From the NCBI RefSeq assembly GCF_963082655.1, contig NC_081554.1, forward strand, positions 120,417,869 through 120,481,868: a stretch of 64,000 nucleotides of DNA, in the 5' to 3' direction. Shown here piece after piece: positions 56,396 to 64,000 of this stretch; positions within the stretch are counted from its first letter, which is position 1, and every line of letters begins with the position of its first letter. The position numbers and the translations under genes were made by a program. This DNA is from Stomoxys calcitrans. Taxonomy: Eukaryota; Arthropoda; Insecta; Diptera; Muscidae. Below the pieces are notes generated by a model. It did no database searches. It saw only the letters and a program-made list of their open reading frames with translations, and had not been told where the DNA came from.

Positions 56396-57260
56396 TTTAA
56401 ATTAAAAGATCGGAATTAATTACAACGATCTCCGCTTGATACACACTGCAGTGGTCGGGTAACCTTCTCGATAGGACCATTCCAAATTCTTCAAAACCAA
56501 CCTGGTTGCCTAGTTTGGAATCATCCGTATAGAAGTCTATGTAACTTCTATTACCAGGGGTATTGTATTGGGTTGCCCAAAAAGTAATTACGGATTTTTT
56601 AAAAGAAAGTAAATGCATTTTTAATATAACTTAGAATAAACTTTAATCAAATATACATTTTTTACACTTTTTTTCTAAAGCAAGCTAAAAGTAACAGCTG
56701 ATAACTGACAGAAGAAAGAATGCAATTACAGAGTCACAAGCTGTGAACAAATTTGTCAATGCCGACTATATGAAAAATCCGCAATTACTTTTTGGGCAAC
56801 CCAATAGTTCCAATAGGTTCTATCAGGAATAGTTGTATAGTATTTTTTATCAAAAAGAGGCTCAGGCATTGTGTAATCCACACTGCCTGGCATTGTATCA
56901 TGGACAATTCAGTGTCCGTAGGTGCCGCATAACCAAAGAGAAAGCTCCCTAAGCCTCACAGCAGTGGCCGCAATTTGTCTAACCACAATGTCCAGAGGAA
57001 TTAGTTGTGGCATTAAATTCATTGCATCATATGGTGTCGTCCTCAGTGCGGCTGCTATACACAAACAAGCCATTCTTTGGATCCGGCTGAGTTTCGAACA
57101 GTAGTAGCGCCGTCCACCAGACCAAAACACCATATAGCATTATGGGTCTGACAACTGCAGTATACACATGCGGTTTAAACCAGTACTCCGGAGTCGAGCA
57201 ATTTTTACTCGGGAAGATTGCTCGACTCCGGAGACGTCTCCGAGCACTTAATTTTTTCAA
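56396..57260 (-). pseudogene. LINE post-RT and RNase H region, minus copy
   Basis: Reads HVYTAVVRPIMLYGVLVWWT, then [35 protein letters not shown], and, after the [23 protein letters not shown] with the RNase H Asp (usual TDGSK is TDDSK). Confidence 0.7.
56568..56804. mobile_element. Mariner-derived MITE, 237 bp
   Basis: TTGGGTTGCCCAAAAAGTAA / TTACTTTTTGGGCAACCCAA ends with TA on both sides (56566-56567, 56805-56806). Reverse orientation relative to 24563-24797 and nearly the same length, so both derive from one deleted mariner that amplified. Confidence 0.92.
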
Positions 57261-57535
57261 TTACTTTTTTCAACAAAATTTAAAAAAAATAGTAAAAATT
57301 TTTGAAAATAAATTACAAAGAAAATTCTTCTTATTTCCTAAGCTTATTTGCTTACATAACAAAAAATTTTTTTTCATATAATTTTATAACCATTTCGCAC
57401 CTGCTTTTCAAGGGCCACTAAGTTATTGTTTTTAGTAAAGGCACCATCAAAGGCAACAAGACCCTAAAATTGGTTTCCATAAATCTCACTCCTAAGAATT
57501 TTGAGAACTATTTTTGTTGATTTTTTGAGAATGTA

Positions 57536-58772
57536 CCCTCCACCATGGATCACATTTATCAAGTTCTTTGAATGATCTTTTCAATATATATATGAGCTAC
57601 ATCAATAACTTGACCGATATGGACTAACTCAAAAATTGCCAGTAAATCGAGTAAAAGTGGCTCAGAGTGTCAAATTGGGAGATCAGTTTCTATGGCAGGT
57701 ATATCTGGTTATCAACCAACTTTAACCATACTTGGCACAGTTGTTGGAAGTCATATCAAAACGACGTATGCAACCAAATTGGAGAAAAATTGCGCCCTCT
57801 AGAAGCTCAAGAAGTCTAATCGGGAGATCGGTTTATATGGCGGCTATATCAGGTTATGGACTGATTTAGACCACACTTAGCACAGTTGTTGCGATATATG
57901 GAACATTTCAGACAAATGTGATTAGAATTGCCCCCTTTAGGAGCTCAAGAAGTCTAATCGGGAGATCGGTTTATAGGGCGGCTATGGACTGATTTAGACC
58001 ATACTTGGCGCAGTTGTTGAAAGTCATTCCTCAACGCCATGTAAAAAATTTTAGCGAAATCAGATAAGAATTGCGCTCTCTAGAAGCTGAAGAAGTCTAA
58101 TCAGTAGATTAGTTTATATGGCGGCTATTTGAGGTTATGGACTGATTTAGACCACACTTAGCACAGCTATTGCAAGTCGCCCCTCAAGAGAAATGCGCCC
58201 TCTAGAAGCTCAAGAAGTCTAATCTGAAGATCGTTTTAAATCAGTCCATAGCCGCCATATAGGCTATGGACTGATTTAGACCATATTTGTCGAAGTTGTT
58301 GGAAGTCATTCCTCAACGCCATGTAAAAAAATTTAGCCCAATCAGATAAGAATTGCGCTCTCTAGAAGCTCAAGAAATCTAATCGGAAGATTAGTTTATA
58401 TGGCAGCTATATGGGGTTATGGATTGATTTAAATCATATTTGGCACACTTGTTGTTGGAAGTCATATCAAAACAGCACGTGCAAAATTTTAGTCAAAAAG
58501 TCAAGATCCAAGATCGGTTGATATGGTAACTATATAAATGAGCCGATTTTTCCCATCTACAATCCCAACCGACCTACACTAATAAGAAGTATTTGTGTAA
58601 AATTTCAAGCGCCTAGCTTTACTCCTTCGAAAGTTAGATTGACTTGACAGACAGACGAACGGACATGGCTAGATCGACTTAAAATCTCATGACGATCAAG
58701 AATATGTATATTTTATTTTGAGGAGTTACAAACGGAATGACGAAATTAGTATACCTATGGTGGACGGTATAC
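57536..58772 (+). mobile_element. DINE-like family B, copy 9
   Basis: Starts TACCCTCCACCATGGATCAC, ends CCTATGGTGGACGGTATACA. Satellite words differ (GAAGTCTAATCGGGAGATCG), showing a separate lineage of the unit; its units are about 110-130 bp because segments are lost. Confidence 0.72.
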
Positions 58773-58940
58773 AAATTGCTGACTTTCGACAAGCCAAATT
58801 TTCCCCCAAAAACATAACCTTATATGACAGGAAAAAGTTTTTAACTAGTTTCATTCGTCCACTTTACCCCAATTCAAGTTTCGTTAGATTACTCGAGCGA
58901 GACATTTTCTTGGGTATTTTTCTACCCATTCGTCGTTATT

Positions 58941-59340
58941 GGGTTAAGTAAGTCTATTCGTTGGTCGGTCTCCCGTCCGTCTGTCTGTCTGTCTCTCTTT
59001 CTGTCCATGTTAATTTTTGTACAAATTCGTTACAGGCATTTTTTTTTGGCCAGGAGAAAGAAAATGAAAGAAATCGGTTCAGATGTACAATAGATATAGC
59101 TCCCATACATATGCTAGTCCGATTTGGACTAATTCTGCAATAATATCGTCATTAAATAACCAATCTTCGTCATTAATTAATTGATTATCCAATCTGACTC
59201 TTCTGATATCTAATTAATTTCAAAGAAATCGGTTCAGATTTAAATATAACTCCAATGTATATGTGCCGCCAGATTTTCACTTTTAGGGCGTTTTCAAGTG
59301 CATTTATCAACCGATCTTATCATAATTTTTAATCATAATA
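58941..59340 (+). repeat. Family D fragment
   Basis: GTCCGTCTGTCTGTCTGTCT, AAATCGGTTCAGATGTACAA, ATAGCTCCCATACATATG, then a second unit AAATCGGTTCAGATTTAAAT. Confidence 0.5.
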
Positions 59341-59344
59341 TGTT

Positions 59345-59590
59345 ATTTTTTTAAAGAGAAAACTTTAATGCAATTTTTTCTAAAAACAAAATTTCAATTA
59401 AATTTTTTTCTAAAGACAAAATTTGAATGAAATTTTTTCTGACAAAATTTTAAAAGAACTTATTTCTATTAAATTACAATGACATTTTTGTGAAAAAATT
59501 ATTGAAAGTTTCTTTAAAAACAACACATCAATAACATTTTCTCTAAAAACAATATTTTGATAAAAGTTTCTTAAATAACAATTTCTCGGA
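59345..59590. repeat. Degenerate short-period repeat family E, second array
   Basis: Words such as TTTTCTAAAGACAAAATTT and GAATGAAATTTTTTCTGAC repeat every 30-40 bp, as at 21830-22245. Confidence 0.55.
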
Positions 59591-60085
59591 AATTTTGACA
59601 GTTTTATTTTTTCAATTCAAGCTCGGGGTCTTTCTGTTTTTTATTTAATTTATTTATTAATATTTCAATGGAATGAATGCATTTTCAAGATATGATATAT
59701 CCAAGTGAAAAACAAAACACGATTTTTATTTACGTAATATTGACAAAAATTTAAATAAAAACAAAAAGACCTCGAATAAAACAGCAAAACTGAATATAAC
59801 GGTCTTCTATTAAAATAATAAAAATTAAATTCTAAAAAGTTTTTAGAATTTAATTTTTTTTGTTGAAACCTTTTTTACTACTTTGTGAGATAATTTTCTC
59901 GAATTCTACTCCAGGCAAAATTACTCGACTCCGCAGCCCTGGTTTAAACCACCAATTTTTGCTCTTGCAGTCGTCTTTCAATCTCTTTCAATCGTCGTAA
60001 TTACATTACATCTTAGTCATTCCACCACTTCCTTAATTTCAAGGATCTCCGCTTGATACACACTGCAGTGGTCGGGTAGTCTTTT

Positions 60086-60821
60086 CTATATGACCAGTTC
60101 TATCCCGATAAGTATTGAGCAGTAGGTGGACTTCAATTTCCAGTCCAGCAAAACACCCAGGTATTTTGCGCTTTCTGTAAATGCAACATTGCCTCCTTCT
60201 AAGGATGCAGGTTCCACTGTGGTTAATTTGTATCTCCTGCTGCAAGGTACTACCTCTGTCTTGCGCGGATTTACGCCTAGTCCATTTTCGGTAGCCCACT
60301 TAGCAATCGCACGTAGAGCTCCCTGAAGTATATCACTAAGAGTGCTTGGAAACATTCCCCTAACCGCTACAGCCACGTTATCACCTCGTTTACAATTTTT
60401 TCTTCCGGAGACAATAATATATTGTTAATGGCTATATTCCAAAGTAGAGAAGACAGTACAAATCGTTGAGGAGTTGCTCTGCTGGCCCATCTTTTTAGAT
60501 CTACAGATCCAAGCCTGCCGTAATGCATCTTTTAGTAAGTAAGTTAAAAAACTTGGTTACGATAGTGTTGATGCCTAAAAACTCCAGCTCCTTCATGATT
60601 GACGGCGGTTTTACAATATTGCAAGCACATTCTATGTCAAGAAATGGTACCACTGTGTATACCTTGACAGCGAGAGAACGCTCTATGTAGTCGACTAGAT
60701 CGCGAAGAGCTGTTTCAGTGGACTTGCGCTTACTATATGCATGCTGTTGCGAAGACAGGCGATCTCTTTGCAATAAGATATATGATATGCAGATACAAGC
60801 AAGGTACATTTCCCTAATCAA
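60086..60821 (-). pseudogene. LINE reverse transcriptase, minus copy
   Basis: Blocks KSTETALRDLVDYIERSLAV and VVPFLDIECACNIVKPPSIM (motif A region, with Cys-Ala-Cys replacing the usual Ala-Phe) and, after a shift, NGLGVNPRKTEVV and [14 protein letters not shown], the thumb region. The intervening motif C is degraded. Confidence 0.7.
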
Positions 60822-60964
60822 TGTGCCAGTCTATCGTGCACAGCTTTTAATTCAACCGGCGATACATCATCAGGGCCTGGAGTCAAAACTTTTTATCGCT
60901 CAAACGATTTTCGACTCAGACACAATTTAACCAATAACATCCGACGAACGCATATCAATTACCT

Positions 60965-61160
60965 CTTCTGGCGGGCCACCGTGGCGCAGAGGTTTACATG
61001 TCCGCCGAACGCCAGGGTTCAAATCCAGGCGTGATCATCAACAAAATTGTCAGTGGTGCTTATCCCCTTACTAATGCTGGCTATATTTGTAAGGAAGCCC
61101 CTTATCATTGAGCTTAAACTTTAATCGAGAGATTAAATGGGATGTTCATGGGAAATTTAG
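60965..61160 (+). mobile_element. tRNA-derived SINE, short copy in the LINE
   Basis: GGCCACCGTGGCGCAGAGGT (best box A of the window) and CAGGGTTCAAATCCAGGCG (box B), then a body with large deletions. ACCTCTTC before and after it is a probable target duplication. Confidence 0.75.
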
Positions 61161-61415
61161 TATTTACACCTCTTCGGGCGCCACGTTGGCCGTTGGAGAG
61201 TTTGCAGGGAAATGTGTATCAACGAGTGGTTCTTGTGTTTCCTCACTAGACAATGTCCATTCTCTGACTTCTGAATATATCCCACTGTAATATATCCTCC
61301 GATGCAAAGGTAACGTCTGGTACCTCCTGTCTGTTCCTGGGAATAAATGCCGGTTTTTTTCTTTTATTACAAATCGCCATATTGCATCTTGTAATATTTT
61401 CGATAAGCAGCTCAC

Positions 61416-62819
61416 ATGGGTGATTTTGTTACGAAAATAAATACCTATTACGAGTTACAGACTATTCTCGCGGAGCGAAATAACAAAACGTCTACTGCAC
61501 TCAACGGATCGAACACAATCAAGGCTTACCACAAACAAATGTGTACAATTTCATACCACAGCTGGACGTCAATAGTAAATTTGCCACTTTTTGGTTTAAA
61601 AGCTTCGTTTGCTAGAAACTTAAAAATATTTATAGTGTGTATCAGAAATGATAAGCGTGGATCACATTCTAAATTTCAAGTCAATCGAATAAAAATCGAG
61701 GATCGAACGATTTAGAATGTCGAGATTATTAAAACATTATATACTTCTTTGAGTCGCAGTTGGATAACAACCGACCATTTTACCAGGTTACATAAAAAGA
61801 CAGACGGAGGGATGGCTTAACCGAATTAGGAAGTGTTTCCGTGTCGATCGACACACTACAATTACACGATACCAGTCGACGCCTATGCCAAATATGCTGT
61901 TGCTTGGACTTCATTTAGCAGTCATACTGGCCCATCTCCCAATTTAAGACCTCGAGCCCATATTTAATTAAATGTTTAACAGGGACTTGCACTAGAACCT
62001 TGTCTTTATTGCCGACTTTGGTTCAGATTAAACTATATTTGAGGGTATCTATCAAATGGATCGATCGGCCGTAAAGGATTTTTGTGTGATTTCTATGAAA
62101 CTTGGAAGAGCATGTTTCTCTTTGGGAGAATATTGGAATATAGCTACTTTATGGACCCATCTCCCAATTTAAGGCCATGAATTTTTGTGGCTCCTCGATA
62201 TCCGTGTCCGACATAATTAATACCGTTTTATAAAGATCAATTTATTGAGTTCAAAAAGGGCATACTTTGTATTCGATTGTAATGCCTTGTAACTTGTTTG
62301 ATTTCCATCAATGCCAATCGTTTTCCCGGAACTTGCAATGACTTTTCTAATATCGTCATTAGAGTTTAATTCTATACGTCGCTTGGTCATTTTGGTATAA
62401 TTCATCTCAACAATGTTATTAATAATCAAAAACAATGTCTACTGTCATAAAAATGACTTTTATAGACTCACTTGCGATTTTCGTAACGAAACTAAATGCT
62501 TGTTAAATCTAATGCTTGCAACGTCAATGCTCTATCATATAATCTGAGTGAACTGACAAATAAATAAGACAATTAATCACTATAGACAACAGCATGAAAT
62601 GTGGAAAATGGAGGAATATTTAAGGTTTGAACTTTGGCAAACTCATATCTCTTACGTATTTGTCAAAACCATAAATTAAATGTTGTAATTAGTCATTAAA
62701 CTTGATACTTTTACAAACTTAGTAAAAATTTACTGAACTTTTTTAAGTATGCTTTAAAATACGGCCGGTATTGTTCCTATATTTATATAAAGATTCGAGT
62801 ATGGAAAATATTTTGCTTA
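61416..62819. other. Mostly unassigned; family D words
   Basis: 61790-62200 contains GACAGACGGAGGGATGG, GGACCCATCTCCCAATTTAA and similar satellite-like words. A 99-codon plus frame (61416-61715) and a 72-codon minus frame (62217-62435) are unrecognised and not supported. Confidence 0.35.
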
Positions 62820-64000
62820 TTTTTATACCCACCACCGAAGGATGGGGGTATATTCATTTTGTCATTCCGTTTGCAACACATCGAAATATCCATTTCCGAC
62901 CCTATAAAGTATATGTATTCTTGATCAGCGTAAAAATCTAAGACGATCTAGGCATGTCCGTCCGTCTGTCCGTCTGTCTGTTGAAATCACGCTACAGTCT
63001 TTAAAAATTGAGATATTGAGCTGAAATTTTGCACAGATTCTTTTTTTGTCCATAAGCAGGTTAAGTTCGAAGATGGGCTATATCGGACTATATCTTCATA
63101 TAGCCCCCATATAGACCGATCCGCCGATTTAGGGTCTTAGGCCCATAAAAGCCACATTTATTATCCGATTTTGCTGAAATTCGGGACAGTGAGTTGTGTT
63201 AGGCCCTTCGACATCCTTCGCCAATTTGGCTCAGATCGGTTCAGATTTGGATATAGCTGCCATATAGACCGACCCTCCGATTTAGGGTATAAGGACCATA
63301 AAAGCCACATCTTTTATCCGATTCCACTGAAACTCGGGACAGTAAGTTGTGTTAGGCCCTTCGACATCCTTTGTCAATTTGGCCCAGATCGGTTCAGATT
63401 TGGATATAGCTGCCATATAGACCGATCCTCCGATTTATGGTGTTAGGCCCATAAAAGCCACATTTATTACCCGATTTTGCTGAAATTTGGGACAGTGAGT
63501 TTTGTTAGGCCCTTCGACATCCTTTGTCAATTTGGCCCAGATCGGTTCAGATTTGGATATAGCTGCCATATAGACCGATCCTCCGATTTATGGTGTTAGG
63601 CCCATAAAAGCCACATTTATTACCCGATTTTGCTGAAATTTGGGACAGTGAGTTTTGTTAGGCCCTTCGACATCCTTCGTCAATTTGGCTCAGATCGGTT
63701 CAGATTTGGATATAGCTGCCATATAGACCGATCCTCCGATTTATGGTGTAAGGCCCATAAAAGCCACATTTATAACCCGATTTTGCTGAAATTTGGGACA
63801 GTGAGTTGCGTTAGGCCCCTCGACATCTTACTTCAATTTGGCCCAGATCGGTTCAGATTTGGATATAGCTGCCATATAGACCGATTTCTTGATTTAAGGT
63901 TTTGGGCCCATAAAATGCTCATTTATTGTCCATGTCGCCGAAATTTGGGACAGTGAGTTAAGTTAAGCTCCTTGACATACATCTGCAATATCGCACAGAT
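62820..64000 (-). mobile_element. DINE-like family C, copy 6, cut by the window edge
   Basis: Starts TATACCCACCACCGAAGGAT, core GTCCGTCTGTCCGTCTGTCT and ATATGTATTCTTGATCAGCG, then at least six satellite units. GATTTGG phases at 63244, 63397, 63550, 63703 and 63856 are exactly 153 bp apart. The open frames here repeat every 51 residues and are by-products. Confidence 0.85.

Larger units (their letters stand above)
57173..59957. mobile_element. 2.8-kb insertion with 11-bp target duplication
   Basis: GGTTTAAACCA stands at 57173-57183 and again at about 59942-59952, and the LINE frame resumes across them. Inside the ends, CGGAGTCGAGCAATTTTT at the left and the inverse CAAAATTACTCGACTCCG at the right form short inverted repeats. 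At 57186-57229 CCGGAGTCGAGCAA and TTGCTCGACTCCGG form a perfect 14-bp hairpin. The interior holds a DINE-like copy and repeat families D and E, no transposase. Confidence 0.55.
56396..61415 (-). mobile_element. LOA-type LINE, minus copy, broken by three insertions
   Basis: Same family as 37230-40030. Minus-strand order: 61160-61415 (before RT), 60840-60960, 60086-60821 (RT), 57027-57183, 56909-57133 and 56396-56565 (RNase H). Interruptions are a SINE (60965-61160), a 2.8-kb insertion (57184-59945) and a MITE (56568-56804). Confidence 0.7.

Noticed and set aside
63171..64000. Regular repeats that might be a CRISPR array
   Set aside because: Units are 153 bp with no short conserved repeat alternating with unique spacers, in a fly genome.

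Overview
The window looks like euchromatic but transposon-choked DNA of a higher dipteran, probably a calyptrate fly of the house-fly/stable-fly kind. The evidence is AT-rich sequence, short GT-AG introns of 61-81 bp, and repeats of types common in such flies: DINE-1-like elements with internal satellites, mariner elements and their MITEs, LOA-type LINEs with an RNase H domain, a tRNA-derived SINE, BEL/Pao and Ty3/gypsy remnants. The species call is inference from style, not a database match. There is no prokaryotic signature.

The backbone of the window is one host gene on the minus strand. It encodes an ABCG-family half transporter (ABCG1-like) of 675 predicted residues in nine coding exons between 43720 (ATG) and 3317 (stop). 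I rebuilt it from splice sites and all eight introns keep the reading frame. Exon 1 lies alone at 43.4-43.7 kb, exons 2-4 at 26.8-27.4 kb, exons 5-6 at 11.1-11.8 kb and exons 7-9 at 3.3-4.1 kb. Five introns are 61-71 bp and three are about 7, 15 and 16 kb, the large ones swollen by mobile elements.

Other gene-like material is sparse. A candidate three-exon gene for a 57-residue, possibly secreted peptide sits on the plus strand inside intron 4 (14434-14761). A fragment of an MFS sugar transporter lies in intron 1 (29085-29285), directly against a long hairpin.

Repeats by region: 0-2.5 kb, a BEL/Pao 5' end inserted into a satellite-bearing repeat (family A). 2.5-11 kb (3' end of the gene and intron 6), SINEs, three DINE-like copies, a LOA LINE 3' end and a mariner ending 14 bp from a splice donor. 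12-26 kb (intron 4), DINE-like copies, a deleted mariner, a ~900 bp foldback, and a CsRn1-like gypsy relic cut by a mariner MITE. 27.4-43.4 kb (intron 1), DINE-like arrays, a LOA LINE and a Tc1/mariner derivative with identical 196-bp inverted arms. 44-64 kb (upstream of the gene), an RTE/craft-like LINE hit by a SINE with clear target duplication, a second family A copy, a second LOA LINE hit by a MITE and by a 2.8-kb insertion, and DINE-like satellite to the end.

Two DINE-like families (here B and C) fill roughly a quarter of the window by my boundaries. They have different ends and repeat sequence, yet both are built on an internal 153-bp period. I found no CRISPR, operon or defence system. 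The points most worth checking are the nested small gene, the 153-bp satellite architecture, the perfect foldback Tc1/mariner and the hairpin beside the transporter fragment.
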